From positions 3,224,001 to 3,288,000 of the forward strand of contig FSRV01000002.1 in assembly GCA_900142905.1 (NCBI GenBank): 64,000 nt of DNA, read 5' to 3'. The notes below the pieces were generated by a model. It had not been told where the DNA came from. It saw only the letters and a list, made by a program, of their open reading frames with translations, and ran no database searches. The position numbers and the translations under genes are program-made. Positions within the stretch are counted from its first letter, which is position 1, and each line of letters opens with the position of its first letter. Below are positions 34,929 to 44,483 of the stretch, piece after piece. Source of the DNA: Burkholderia sp. GAS332. GTDB lineage: Bacteria > Pseudomonadota > Gammaproteobacteria > Burkholderiales > Burkholderiaceae.

Positions 34929-35573
34929 ATGAACGCACCCGACACGCACGCCGAAGCCTATGTGTATCAGCAGCAAGGATTCGGCACGCCGCTGCCGCCG
35001 CTTGGCAACATCGGCCTGCTGATCGTCGATTTCGTGGTCGGCTTTGCCGATCCGCAGACTTTTGGCGGCGGCAATATCGCCCCAGCTATCACCCGCACCG
35101 TCGATGCGCTCGAACACGCGCGCCGCGCCGGCTGGCCGGTCGCGCACAGCCGCATCGTGTATGCCGCCGACGGCAGCGACGACAACGTGTTCTCGCTGAA
35201 GGTGCCCGGTATGGCAACGCTAACCGAGGAGCATCCCAATAGCGCGATCGTGCCCGAACTGACGCCCGAAAAAGGCGAACTGGTCGTGCGTAAGACGGTA
35301 CCGTCCGCGTTCTTCGGCACCCAGCTCGCGCCCTGGCTCACGCAGCGCGCCGTGCAAACGCTGCTGGTGGCCGGCGCGGTGACGAGCGGTTGCGTGCGGG
35401 CGAGCGTCGTCGACGCGATGTCGTTCGGGTTCCGTCCGCTGGTGCTGTCCGACTGTGTAGGCGATCGGGCAATCGCACCGCACGACGCAAGCCTGTTCGA
35501 CATGCAACAGAAATATGCGGCGGTCATGCCGTGGCGCGACGCGCTCGCCGCGCTCGACAAGCGGACTCGCTGA
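34929..35573 (+). CDS. nicF: Maleamate amidohydrolase
   Basis: A 214-residue isochorismatase-family cysteine hydrolase converting maleamate to maleate and ammonia. The catalytic residues are D34 (LLIVDFVVGF), K122 (VVRKTVPSAF) and C155 (AVTSGCVRAS). The ATG at 34929 has GAGG eight bases before it; a GTG at 34914 that overlaps the nicX stop is an alternative. It is the fourth gene of the nicE-D-X-F unit. Confidence 0.94.
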   Translation: MNAPDTHAEAYVYQQQGFGTPLPPLGNIGLLIVDFVVGFADPQTFGGGNIAPAITRTVDALEHARRAGWPVAHSRIVYAADGSDDNVFSLKVPGMATLTEEHPNSAIVPELTPEKGELVVRKTVPSAFFGTQLAPWLTQRAVQTLLVAGAVTSGCVRASVVDAMSFGFRPLVLSDCVGDRAIAPHDASLFDMQQKYAAVMPWRDALAALDKRTR

Positions 35574-35712
35574 GCCGCAGGAGTGGGCGCGAGCCCGCTT
35601 GATTGGCGCCCTGTTATTGGCCGTCTAACATCGACGATGACGGTCGGCTTGCACCCGGGGCAAAGACGCGTATAGCGTTCCCCGTCGCGCCGGCCACATC
35701 TGGAAACCGCCT

Positions 35713-37989
35713 GTGAACCGAACCGAACTTCTCGCACGGCCCGGCCGACTTGCTGTGATCCGCCAGCCAGCCCCGCCCGTGGGACCGGCGCCTGGTCAAC
35801 CGGGCAGCCCGTCCACCTATGTGCCGGACGTGCCAGAGGTGTTCGTCGCCCTGCTCGACGACGGGCGCATTCTGGCCTTCAACGGCCACGTGGACCTCGG
35901 CACGGGCATCCGCACCTCGCTGGGCCAGATCGTTGCGGAAGAACTCGATGTGCCGGCCACACGCGTCGAGATGCTGCTCGGACACACCGCCGCGACGCCG
36001 AACCAGGGGCCGACGATTGCGAGCGCGACGATCCAGATTTCCGCCGTGCCGTTGCGCTGCGCCGCCGCTCAGGCGCGCCGCGCGCTATTCGAACTCGCGT
36101 CACAACGCTTGGGCGTGGCCGCCGATCAGCTTTGCGCGGACAACGCCGTCATCGTGTCGCGCGCCGATCCATCCGGCGCGCGCGCGACGTTCGCGGAACT
36201 GCTCGGCGGGCAAACCATCACGCTCGAACTCGACATCGGCACGCCCGTTAAGGACCCTTCGACATACCGGCTGGTAGGACGCTCCTCGCCGCGAGTCGAT
36301 CTGCCGGACAAGGCGACCGGCAAGCTGACTTTCGTGCACGACATGCGGGTGCCCGGCATGCTGCACGGACGCGTGGTGCGGCCGCCGTATGGCGGTATCG
36401 ACGCCGGCGCGTTCGTCGGCACCTCGCTGGTCAGCGTCGATCGCGCATCCGTCGCCCATATTCCGGGCGCGCGCGACGTCGTGGTGATCGGTGATTTTGT
36501 CGGGGTGGTGGCGGAGCGCGAAGAACAGGCCATGCGGGCCGCGCGCGAGTTGCGCGTCGACTGGAAGCCGCTGCCGCCGCTTGCTTCGCTCGACGATCCC
36601 GCCAAAGCCATCGCGGCGGCGCCCGCGACACGACGGCTGCTGCTCGAGGAAGGCGATGTCGAAGCGATCCGCGGCCAGCCGGACACGATCACGCTGTCGC
36701 GCACTTATGTGTGGCCCTATCAGATGCACGGCTCGATCGGGCCGTCGTGCGCGCTGGCCGACTATCGCGAGCCCGGCAACGGGCGCATCACGGTGTGGTC
36801 TGGCACGCAGAATCCGGTGTCCCTACGCTGCGACCTCGCCACGCTGATGCAGCGCGACGAAGCCGATATCGACATCGTGCGCATGGAAGCCGCCGGCTGC
36901 TACGGCCGCAACTGTGCGGACGACGTGTGCGGCGACGCGTTACTGCTGTCGCGCGCGGTGAATGCGCCGGTACGGGTCCAGCTGTCGCGCGCCGATGAAC
37001 ACACATGGGAACCGAAAGGCGCCGGCCAGGTGGTGAACGTCACCGGCACCGTGAGTCGCGACGGTCAATTGCTCGGCTACGATTTTGTCACGCGCTATCC
37101 GTCCAACGACGCGCCTTTGCTCGCTTCACTGCTGAGCCGGGCGATTCCACCGCAGCCGCGCGTCTTCGAAATGGGGGACCGCACCGCCGTTTCGCCATAC
37201 GAGTGTGAGGACCGCCGCTTCGTTTGCGAAGACCTCGCGCCGCTCGTGCGTTCGTCGTGGTTTCGCGGCGTTTCGGCATTGCCCAATTCATTTGCGCACG
37301 ATTCCTTCGCCGATGAACTCGCGTCGCTGACGGGCTGCGATCCACTGGCGTTCCGGCTGCGCCACCTGAACGACACACGCGCGGCCGAACTGCTCGAAGC
37401 GGTTGCGGCCCGCGCCGGTTGGCAACACCGCGAGCGCGTCGGCCAGCCAGTCGACGCACGATACGCGCGAGGACACGGGATTGCATACGCGCGTTATGTG
37501 CACAGCCGCTTTCCGGGCTTCGGCGCGGCGTGGGCGGCGTGGGCCGTGCAACTCGTCGTGGATCGGGTAACGGGTGAAATCAAGGTGGAGCGCATTACCG
37601 TCGGCCAGGATACCGGCACCATCGTCAACCCCGACGGCGTGCGTCATCAGATACACGGCAATGTGGTCCAGGTGCTGAGCCGTTCGCTCAAGGAGCGTGT
37701 GCGGTTTGTCGATGGCAAGGTGGCGAGTCGTGAATGGGGCAGCTACCCGATCCTGACGTTTCCCGAGCTTCCCATCGTGGACGTGGTGCTGATGCCGCGC
37801 CAGGGCGAGCCGCCGCTAGGGGCGGGCGAATCGGCCTCGGTGCCCGGGCCCGCCGCGCTCGCCAACGCAATCTACGATGCCACCGGCGTGCGTCTGCTGG
37901 AACCGCCCTTCACCGCCGAAATCGTGCGCCACGCGCTGCGCGCCGCCGGCAAGCTGATCACGCTGTCCGAACTCGAAGCAGACGTATAG
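35713..37989 (+). CDS. Molybdopterin-binding large subunit, probable catalytic part of nicotinate dehydrogenase
   Basis: A 758-residue xanthine-dehydrogenase-family molybdenum subunit without a cytochrome tail. It shows VALLDDGRILAFNGHVDLGTGIRTSLGQIVAEELD, the GGRV-like RVVRPPYGG, YQMHGSIGPSCALADY, and the active-site loop PLGAGESASVPGPAALANAI with the catalytic glutamate. It aligns with the part of NicB missing at 27656-30178. It follows nicF by 139 bases on the same strand. The three-gene split (Fe-S, Mo, cytochrome) resembles the NdhS-NdhL-NdhC nicotinate dehydrogenase of Comamonas testosteroni as I recall it. The start is a GTG. Confidence 0.85.
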   Translation: MNRTELLARPGRLAVIRQPAPPVGPAPGQPGSPSTYVPDVPEVFVALLDDGRILAFNGHVDLGTGIRTSLGQIVAEELDVPATRVEMLLGHTAATPNQGPTIASATIQISAVPLRCAAAQARRALFELASQRLGVAADQLCADNAVIVSRADPSGARATFAELLGGQTITLELDIGTPVKDPSTYRLVGRSSPRVDLPDKATGKLTFVHDMRVPGMLHGRVVRPPYGGIDAGAFVGTSLVSVDRASVAHIPGARDVVVIGDFVGVVAEREEQAMRAARELRVDWKPLPPLASLDDPAKAIAAAPATRRLLLEEGDVEAIRGQPDTITLSRTYVWPYQMHGSIGPSCALADYREPGNGRITVWSGTQNPVSLRCDLATLMQRDEADIDIVRMEAAGCYGRNCADDVCGDALLLSRAVNAPVRVQLSRADEHTWEPKGAGQVVNVTGTVSRDGQLLGYDFVTRYPSNDAPLLASLLSRAIPPQPRVFEMGDRTAVSPYECEDRRFVCEDLAPLVRSSWFRGVSALPNSFAHDSFADELASLTGCDPLAFRLRHLNDTRAAELLEAVAARAGWQHRERVGQPVDARYARGHGIAYARYVHSRFPGFGAAWAAWAVQLVVDRVTGEIKVERITVGQDTGTIVNPDGVRHQIHGNVVQVLSRSLKERVRFVDGKVASREWGSYPILTFPELPIVDVVLMPRQGEPPLGAGESASVPGPAALANAIYDATGVRLLEPPFTAEIVRHALRAAGKLITLSELEADV

Positions 37990-38011
37990 AGCCGATTTCG
38001 CGAGCGGCGCG

Positions 38012-38455
38012 TTATTCGCCGTCCGACTCCATCATCTTGCGCAGCAGGAATTGCATGGCGATGCGCTCACCAGGATTGAGCGCACCGTACGTGCGCTCCG
38101 TCACCTGCTTCGCGAATGGCACCGTGCGCTCGATCAGCGCGAGGGCCGCCGCCGTGGGCCGCACGACGAGTTTGCGCCCGTCGTTCGGGTCCGCGCTGAC
38201 CTCGATCAACGCCCTTGCCTTAAGACGCTCGACGACGCCGCGAATGGTCGCCTGATCGATCGCGGTCGCCTTGACGATGTCATTCAGCGAGCACGGTTGC
38301 TGCTCCTTGACGGCGCATAGCGTAACGAACTGGGCGGCGGTCAGATCGGAATCCGGAATGGCCTCCTGGAAGAGTGCGATGTGACGCTGATAGGCACGAC
38401 GCAACAGGTGCCCGATCTGGTCGTGGAAATCGTATTGATCCTTATGCGACGGCAT
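38012..38455 (-). CDS. nicR: MarR-family repressor NicR
   Basis: A 147-residue MarR regulator with a winged helix (LNDIVKATAIDQATIRGVVERLKARALIEVSADPNDGRKLVVRPT in order). Its size and place between the nic operon and nicT match NicR of Pseudomonas putida, a repressor released by 6-hydroxynicotinate. The ATG at 38455 begins MPSHKDQYDFHDQIGHLL; the frame extends 17 codons upstream without family match. A GTGTACAC palindrome lies 44 bases upstream, so autoregulation is likely. Confidence 0.88.
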   Translation of the reverse strand: MPSHKDQYDFHDQIGHLLRRAYQRHIALFQEAIPDSDLTAAQFVTLCAVKEQQPCSLNDIVKATAIDQATIRGVVERLKARALIEVSADPNDGRKLVVRPTAAALALIERTVPFAKQVTERTYGALNPGERIAMQFLLRKMMESDGE

Positions 38456-38498
38456 GAATGTGGGTGGCCAAAAGGGCCGGAAGCCGAAAGAAAAAGAA

Positions 38499-38506
38499 GT
38501 GTACAC
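38499..38506 (-). promoter_or_regulatory. GTGTACAC palindrome upstream of nicR (site D)
   Basis: A perfect eight-base palindrome 44 bases before the nicR start. Its half TGTGTAC-like sequence is shared with the cores of sites A, B and C, so it may be an autoregulatory NicR half or weak site. Confidence 0.45.
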
Positions 38507-38738
38507 CCTTCAACTGCGGTGCAACCTTGGGTGGGTCAAAACGCTCGTGCCTCTCCGCCATTTATAGTGAACACGCTTTATAAGAAGAATGCTCACGTGA
38601 GGTGCGCCCTGCGCTCACGCGTGGTGCCTGACGCCCGTTAATGCAGCACAAATCTGTGGATTTTTCGCTGTTTTTTTGGTGTTGCCTCGGTGAGGTTGCT
38701 GGCAAAAACCGCACCATGACCAGTTCTCGATATCCATA

Positions 38739-38764
38739 ATAATTTCCAGTGTATACGCTACGTT
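38739..38764 (+). promoter_or_regulatory. Operator-like element of the nicT promoter (site C)
   Basis: ATAATTTCCAGTGTATACG followed by CTACGTT. Site A, read toward nicC, is ATAATTTCTAATGTGTACG followed by CTACATT, so the two agree at all but four of 26 positions and in the same orientation relative to the downstream gene. This argues for one shared regulator. Confidence 0.72.
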
Positions 38765-38858
38765 ATTAGCGTGATACATAGACATCTGCAAGCAGAGTGT
38801 GCGCAAAGCTTGTCGCACATCATTCACTTTTTTGCAGCGCCTTCCCGGAGTGGCAGTC

Positions 38859-40169
38859 ATGGAAAATGTGTTTCGAAGCAGTGCCGTGCTCGACGAGAGC
38901 AGCGTGGCCCAGAGCGACCTGTATCGCAAGGTGACGATCAGGCTCATCACCTTCTTTTGTCTGTGCTATTTCGCGGCGTATCTCGACCGCATCAATATCG
39001 GTCTCGCCAAGTTGCAGATGCTCGACGCGCTGAAGTTCAGCGACACGATCTACGGCCTCGGCGCGGGCCTGTTTTTCGCGGGCTACATCCTGTTCGAAGT
39101 GCCCAGCAACCTGATCCTGCAGCGCGTCGGCGCACGCCTATGGATCGCGCGGATCATGATCACGTGGGGCTTGCTGTCGGGCGCCACGATGTTCGTCACC
39201 ACGCCGATGCAGTTCTATATCGTGCGCTTCCTGCTGGGCGTCGCCGAAGCAGGTTTTCTGCCGGGCGTGCTGCTGTATCTGACGCAGTGGTATCCGGACG
39301 AGCGGCGTGCCCGCATCATCGCGTTGTTCATGGTCGGCCTGCCGCTGTCCAGCATGATCGGCAGCCCGATTTCTGGCTGGATCATGGCCACCTTCAACGG
39401 CACGCATGGATTGGGCGGCTGGCAGTGGCTCTTCCTGCTCGAAGCGTTGCCGTCCATCGCGCTCGGCGTGGCGATCTTCGCTTGCCTGCCTAACAATATC
39501 GAATCCGCGCGCTGGCTCACCGTAGAGGAAAAGAAGACGCTTCGCGCCAACCTCGACGCGGAGCCGTCGGACAACAAGCGCCATTCGCTCGCTGGCGCGT
39601 TTGTCGACTTCAAGGTCTGGGCGCTCGGTCTCATCGATCTGTGCGTGTTGCTCGGGTTGTACGCAACGAGCTTCTGGTTGCCGTCGATCTTGCGCGACAC
39701 CGGTGTGAAGGACACGTATCACATCGGCTGGCTGATGGCCGTGCCGAACGCGATCGCCGTGCTCGCCACGCTGTACTGCGGCAGCAGTTCGGATCGCATG
39801 GGTGAACGTCGCTGGCATATCGTCGTGCCGTTCCTCGTCGCGGCGCTGGCGCTGGTGATCGCGGCTTCCGGCAACCAGAGCACGCTGATGACCGTGGTCC
39901 TGTTCTCGCTGATCAATGCCGGCGCGGCCGCGGCGATGCCGGTCGTGTGGTCGTTGCCGTCCACTTTTCTTAAAGGCCCCGCTGCTGCCGCCGGCATCGC
40001 GTTTGCGTGCTCGATCGCCAACCTCGGCGGCTTCGGCAGCACCTATTTCATCGGCTGGCTGCGCGATACATTTCACTCGCAGAGCGCCGGGCTGTACGGC
40101 TTTGCCGTCTGCATGATCGTTGGTTGCCTGCTCGCACTGAGCTACTCGCCGAAGCTCGTCAACCGCTAG
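38859..40169 (+). CDS. nicT: MFS transporter, probable nicotinate permease
   Basis: A 436-residue major facilitator of the anion:cation symporter (phthalate permease-like) family with 12 membrane helices. Visible signatures are FFCLCYFAAYLDRINIGLAK, GLGAGLFFAGYILFEVPSN and RFLLGVAEAGFLPGVLLYLTQW. The ATG at 38859 has GGAG eight bases upstream. Its place beside nicR and the shared operator element indicate uptake of nicotinate or 6-hydroxynicotinate. Confidence 0.88.
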   Translation: MENVFRSSAVLDESSVAQSDLYRKVTIRLITFFCLCYFAAYLDRINIGLAKLQMLDALKFSDTIYGLGAGLFFAGYILFEVPSNLILQRVGARLWIARIMITWGLLSGATMFVTTPMQFYIVRFLLGVAEAGFLPGVLLYLTQWYPDERRARIIALFMVGLPLSSMIGSPISGWIMATFNGTHGLGGWQWLFLLEALPSIALGVAIFACLPNNIESARWLTVEEKKTLRANLDAEPSDNKRHSLAGAFVDFKVWALGLIDLCVLLGLYATSFWLPSILRDTGVKDTYHIGWLMAVPNAIAVLATLYCGSSSDRMGERRWHIVVPFLVAALALVIAASGNQSTLMTVVLFSLINAGAAAAMPVVWSLPSTFLKGPAAAAGIAFACSIANLGGFGSTYFIGWLRDTFHSQSAGLYGFAVCMIVGCLLALSYSPKLVNR

Positions 40170-40204
40170 CCTCGAAACTGGCTACGGCTCTGCTACGGGA
40201 TATG

Positions 40205-40226
40205 CCCTCGCGCTCCGGCGCGAGGG
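40205..40226. terminator. Hairpin downstream of nicT
   Basis: CCCTCGCGC (40205-40213), loop TCCG, GCGCGAGGG (40218-40226): a perfect nine-pair GC stem 36 bases after the nicT stop, followed by TTGC. A likely transcription end. Confidence 0.65.
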
Positions 40227-40481
40227 TTGCACGGATCGAAAGAGCGGCAGTCGCGTGGCTAAAACGCTTTCACGATAGAAATACACCCTCTCAGCACAAA
40301 CCTAAAAGAGCATCCTGGAGTGCCGCTTTACGTTCGCTCCCAATTGGATAGGAATCCAGCATCTGGGAATACCAGAAGCCATCCGCCGCGAGCCTGCATA
40401 GCAGCAGCCGGTTCGCCGTGTCGTCGTTCACTCCGTCGGCCGCTATTGCCGCGGTCACGACAGCACTCCACCTGTCGCGGC

Positions 40482-40802
40482 ATGGCGGCCATGGGGCTTG
40501 AGTTCTTCGATACGCTGCTGGTTGGGGCCGACATGAGCGGCGTTTCTTTCAGAAAGCAGCGACTGGTGAGGCTTGATTTTTCTGGTGCCGATTTGAGCGG
40601 CTGTGACTTCCGGGATACCGTGTTTGAGGGGGGCAGCCTGCGCGAAGCGCACCTCGCGAATACCCGGTTCGAGGGGGCCGATCTGCGCGACGCGGAGCTT
40701 GGAACGCTCCGCGTTCGTAATGCTTCAAGCTTCAAACGCGCAACGATCTCTCATGCGCAGGCGGCACTGCTGGCAAATGATCTGGGCATAACGGTGGCTT
40801 GA
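40482..40802 (+). CDS. Pentapeptide-repeat protein, probably a fragment
   Basis: About 106 residues with a run of pentapeptide repeats: LVGADMSGVSF, LVRLDFSGADLSGCDFRDTVFEGGSLREAHLANTRFEGADLRDAELGTLRV read as A(D/N)LxX units. These form a right-handed quadrilateral beta-helix. The frame is open further left to 40320, but that part has no repeat pattern, which suggests the 3-prime end of a longer gene. The tail ATISHAQAALLANDLGITVA matches ends seen in pentapeptide proteins. Function unknown. Confidence 0.6.
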   Translation: MAAMGLEFFDTLLVGADMSGVSFRKQRLVRLDFSGADLSGCDFRDTVFEGGSLREAHLANTRFEGADLRDAELGTLRVRNASSFKRATISHAQAALLANDLGITVA

Positions 40803-41184
40803 ACTGACCGTCGTTATGGGCGAATGCAACGTGGACTGCCTTCCATGTGCGTGGATACCCACTCAATTGACAACCACCTGCCGCAAAGCCAACGCTGAGC
40901 CTCGCTCGCGTCCCATTGCGCCCGCCGATAACGTCGGGTCATGACCTTTTTCAACGCGATTAACCCTGAACCGCCGTTTGAGCTTCTCTGACCGGAACGA
41001 CAACTTTTAAAGTACACCACCACTCGCCTAACTGAGTGCCTAAACAATGTCAGTGTTCTGCTTTGTCAGTAACGGTGCATCGATGGAACCGACGCACCGT
41101 CTCCCTCAAACTAGCGCACGACTCGTATCACACTCAGGCGAAGCGATGTCTGTCGTGCAGCAGCGTCTGGATGACACCGTGGGT
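40803..41184. other. Intergenic region
   Basis: About 380 bases between the pentapeptide gene and the end of the transketolase operon. I see no convincing gene or hairpin. Rightward frames starting at 41036 and 41047 run into the transketolase gene in antisense. Confidence 0.35.
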
Positions 41185-42189
41185 TCATCCAAGCCAGCCC
41201 TTGATGGTATTGACCATGACGTTGGTCGAGATGCCATAGCGATCGTGCAAAGTCGGCAGCGCGCCCGCACCGAGAAACTCATCGGGCAGTGCGATTTGAC
41301 GGTACATCGGCGTGACGCCGGCCGTGAGCAGCGTGGTCGCGACCGCTTCACCGAGACCGCCGATTACCGTGTGATTTTCGGCGACCACCACCATGCGACC
41401 CGTGCGCCGGGCTTCGCGCAAGATCGTCTCAGTGTCGAGCGGCTTGATGGTCGGCACATGCAACACCGCGACGCCGACGTTGTCCGCTTCCAGCGCCTTC
41501 GCGACTTCCAGCGAGCGCATCGTCATGATGCCCGACGAGATGATCAGCACCTCGGCGCCGTCGCGCAGCAGCTTCGCCTTGCCAAGTTCGAACTGGTAAT
41601 TGTATTCGTCGAGCACGGCCGGCACGTTGCCACGCAGCAGACGCGCATACACCGGGCCGTTATGCGCGGCGATCGCGGCCACCATCTGCTCGGTATCGAG
41701 CGCGTCGCACGGATCGATGACCGTCATGTTCGGCATCGCACGCATCAGGGCAAGATCCTCGGCCGCCTGATGACTCGGGCCGTAGCCGGTCGTGAGGCCA
41801 GGCAGTGCGCAGATGATCTTCACATCGAGGTTGTCTTCGGCGATGGCCTGATGCATAAAGTCATACGCACGGCGGGTTGCGAATACGGCGTACGTCGTGA
41901 CGAACGGTTGCGCGCCTTCATGTGCCATACCGGCGGCCGCGCCCATCAGCAGCTGCTCGGCCATGCCCATCTGGTAGTAGCGCTCGGGAAATTCCTTTCC
42001 GAAGATATGCAGGTCGGTGTACTTGCCGAGGTCAGCAGTCATACCAACCACGTTCGTCTTCTCCCGAGCCAGTTGGGCCAATGCATGACCGAACGGAGCG
42101 GAACGCGTGACCTGTCCAACGCCCGCGATAGAAGCGATCATCGCTGAGGTCTTCAGGCGCGGCTTCTTGGTGAGTGTGGTATCGCTCAT
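41185..42189 (-). CDS. Transketolase-like C-terminal subunit
   Basis: A 334-residue split-transketolase half with the pyrimidine-binding and C-terminal domains: VGMTADLGKYTDLHIFGKEFPERYYQMGMAEQLLMGAAAGMAHEG in order, then GPSHQAAEDLALMRAMPNMTVIDPCDA, and VVAENHTVIGGLGEAVA. The catalytic glutamate region is MGMAEQ. The ATG at 42189 overlaps the stop of the N-terminal subunit gene as ATGA, so both halves are made together. It transfers two-carbon ketol units; the sugar is unknown. Confidence 0.9.
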   Translation of the reverse strand: MSDTTLTKKPRLKTSAMIASIAGVGQVTRSAPFGHALAQLAREKTNVVGMTADLGKYTDLHIFGKEFPERYYQMGMAEQLLMGAAAGMAHEGAQPFVTTYAVFATRRAYDFMHQAIAEDNLDVKIICALPGLTTGYGPSHQAAEDLALMRAMPNMTVIDPCDALDTEQMVAAIAAHNGPVYARLLRGNVPAVLDEYNYQFELGKAKLLRDGAEVLIISSGIMTMRSLEVAKALEADNVGVAVLHVPTIKPLDTETILREARRTGRMVVVAENHTVIGGLGEAVATTLLTAGVTPMYRQIALPDEFLGAGALPTLHDRYGISTNVMVNTIKGWLG

Positions 42190-43028
42190 GCTTGTCTCCC
42201 TGCTTCGAGTGCTGCGAGCGCCAGTTGCCACTCATGGGCATCGACGCGGATGAAATGGTTCTTTTCCCGTTCTTCGAGGAACGACACGCCGCAGCCCATG
42301 CGGGTGTCGCAAACGATAATCCGAGGCTGCTGTTTCGGATGATTGCGTGCAGCATCGAAGGCCGCCTTCACTGCGTCGATGTCGTTGCCGTCCACGCGCT
42401 GCGTGAACCAGCCAAATGCTTCGAGCTTCTCGACGAGCGGCTCGAACGCCATGATCTTCGAGGAGGGACCGTCGGCTTGCTGGTTGTTGACGTCGACCAT
42501 GGCGATCAGGTTGTCCAGCTTCCAATGAGCGGCCGACATGAGGCCCTCCCAGATCGCGCCTTCATCGAGTTCACCGTCGGAGAAGAGCGTATAGACGAAG
42601 GCGTTTGAGCCCTTGCGCTTCAGTCCCAGGCAGCGGCCCACCGCGATCGTGAGACCGTGGCCGAGCGAGCCGCCGGACATCTCCATGCCGGGCGTGTAGC
42701 TCGCCATACCGGACATCGGCAACCGGCTGTCGTCGCTGCCGTAGGTTTCGAGTTCTTCCGGTGGCAGGAAGCCGGCTTCAAACAACGCGGCATAGAGCGC
42801 AATCGCATAATGTCCGTTGGACAGCAGGAAGCGGTCGCGGCCTTCCCAGTCGGGGTTATCGGGCTGGTAGCGCATCGCGCCGAAGTAGGCAACCGCGAGT
42901 ACATCGGCGATATCGAGTGCCTGGCCGATATAGCCCTGGCCCTGCACTTCGCCCATCAGCAAGGCGTTTCTGCGAATCCGATAGGCGCGCTCGGCGAGCG
43001 TCACCGCATCTGATGACGGACTGTTCAT
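42186..43028 (-). CDS. Transketolase-like N-terminal subunit (thiamine diphosphate-binding)
   Basis: A 280-residue half enzyme. The thiamine diphosphate site is FSDGELDEGAIWEGLMSAAHWKLDNLIAMVDVNNQQADG, a GDGELxEG-like motif followed by the VDxNxxQxDG pair. HYAIALYAALFEAGFL and SLGHGLTIAVG are further family marks. AAGGAGA precedes the ATG. It is the third gene of an SDR-MFS-transketolase operon transcribed leftward. Confidence 0.9.
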   Translation of the reverse strand: MNSPSSDAVTLAERAYRIRRNALLMGEVQGQGYIGQALDIADVLAVAYFGAMRYQPDNPDWEGRDRFLLSNGHYAIALYAALFEAGFLPPEELETYGSDDSRLPMSGMASYTPGMEMSGGSLGHGLTIAVGRCLGLKRKGSNAFVYTLFSDGELDEGAIWEGLMSAAHWKLDNLIAMVDVNNQQADGPSSKIMAFEPLVEKLEAFGWFTQRVDGNDIDAVKAAFDAARNHPKQQPRIIVCDTRMGCGVSFLEEREKNHFIRVDAHEWQLALAALEAGRQA

Positions 43029-43073
43029 GATGTCTCCTTGATTAAAAAAAGTGAGTCTTTGCAGCGAACGGTG

Positions 43074-44402
43074 TCAGCGATTGACGGTTTTGGCTGGCAC
43101 GAGGAAAACAAGCCCGGCACCGATGACGATAGCGACGGAGATGAAGATGAGCCCAGCCGTCGACTTACCGGTCAGGTCGTTCAACCAGCCCACGATGGCC
43201 GGCGAGAAGAAGCCCGCGAGATTGGCGAAACAGTTCACCGCGGCGATACCCGCTGCGGCGGACATGCCGCCGAGAAGCGCGGTCGGCAGTGACCAGAACT
43301 GCGACGACGAAGCAAGGATGCCGGCGGCGGCCACGCTGACACACACCAGCGACGCGCCGACTCCGCCCAGCATCGGCAGCGTTGCAAAGCCTGCCGCCGA
43401 TACGAGCATCGGGATCGCGAGATGCAGACGACGTTCGCGATGGCGGTCAGCGCTTGCGCCCACCAGCGGCAGCGCAATGATGGCGCACAGGTACGGGATG
43501 GCTGTGAAGACGCCCACCCACAGCGGGTCGGCCACGCCGGATTTGCGGATGATCGTCGGCAACCAGAACGTCAGCCCATACTGACCGAGCACGACGCAGA
43601 AGTAGATGGCAGCCATCAACCACAAACGACGATCGCCGATGAAAGACCGGATCGACACATGGGCGACCTTGTGGGCGTTGTCGTTCGCCACGTTGCGTGC
43701 GAGGAGCGCCTTCTCCGGATCAGTGAGCCATTTGGCGGCAGCGATACCGTTGTCGAGGTAGAGCAGGATGGCGACGCCAAGGAGCAACGACGGCAGCGCT
43801 TCGAGGATGAACAGCCACTTCCAGCCGGCGAGACCGTGCACGCCCTGGAACGCATGCAGGATGTAACCGGACAGCGGCCCGCCGACAATGCCGGCAAGCG
43901 GAATCGCCATGAAGAAGAGGGAGAGCGCCTTGGCGCGCCGCGCCGACGGAAACCAGTAAGTCAGATACAGGATGACGCCTGGCGCGAACCCAGCCTCGGC
44001 CACGCCCAATAGAAAGCGCAGAAAATAGAAGGTTATCGGTGACCTGACGAAGACGAAGCAGGCCGAGATTACAGCCCATGTCAGCATGATGCGAGCGAGC
44101 CAGTTTCGGGCGCCCACTTTGTGCAACATGAGATTGCTCGGTATCTCGAAGAGGAAATAACCGAGGAAGAAAATACCGGCGCCGAAGCCATACACGGTTT
44201 CGCTGAATCGAAGGTCGTTGAGCATCTGCAGTTTCGCGAAGCCCACGTTGACTCGATCGAGATAAGCGCCCAGATAGCACAGCATCAGGAACGGGATCAA
44301 GCGCCGTCCCACTTTCGCATACGTTTTTGATTCGAAGCTCGCCGGATCGGCGAGCGATGTGACATCGCCCGTCATTGACGGCGCAGTGGCCTTCGTTTTC
44401 AT
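43074..44402 (-). CDS. MFS transporter of the anion:cation symporter family
   Basis: A 442-residue, 12-helix transporter (FLMLCYLGAYLDRVNVGFAK, then GFGAGIFFLGYFLFEIPSNL and FLLGVAEAGFAPGVILYLTYW). It is related to NicT but lies in a sugar-type operon between an SDR gene and the split transketolase. It probably imports the polyol, sugar acid or related substrate of that pathway. AGGAGA precedes the ATG at 44402. Confidence 0.9.
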   Translation of the reverse strand: MKTKATAPSMTGDVTSLADPASFESKTYAKVGRRLIPFLMLCYLGAYLDRVNVGFAKLQMLNDLRFSETVYGFGAGIFFLGYFLFEIPSNLMLHKVGARNWLARIMLTWAVISACFVFVRSPITFYFLRFLLGVAEAGFAPGVILYLTYWFPSARRAKALSLFFMAIPLAGIVGGPLSGYILHAFQGVHGLAGWKWLFILEALPSLLLGVAILLYLDNGIAAAKWLTDPEKALLARNVANDNAHKVAHVSIRSFIGDRRLWLMAAIYFCVVLGQYGLTFWLPTIIRKSGVADPLWVGVFTAIPYLCAIIALPLVGASADRHRERRLHLAIPMLVSAAGFATLPMLGGVGASLVCVSVAAAGILASSSQFWSLPTALLGGMSAAAGIAAVNCFANLAGFFSPAIVGWLNDLTGKSTAGLIFISVAIVIGAGLVFLVPAKTVNR

Positions 44403-44483
44403 GGTTGTCTCCTGTCATATCGCCCCGGGGTTTTACCGCCGGGTGCATTGACCCATCCGCCGCAGTCGCGACGGATGCCGTAC

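Larger units (their letters stand above)
38456..38858. other. Divergent nicR-nicT control region
   Basis: About 400 bases without a gene. It holds GTGTACAC at 38499-38506 before nicR and the long element at 38739-38764 before nicT. Confidence 0.6.

Noticed and set aside
41047..42147. Rightward frame of 366 codons opposite the transketolase C-terminal gene
   Set aside because: Antisense shadow with high Arg/His content and no known motif.
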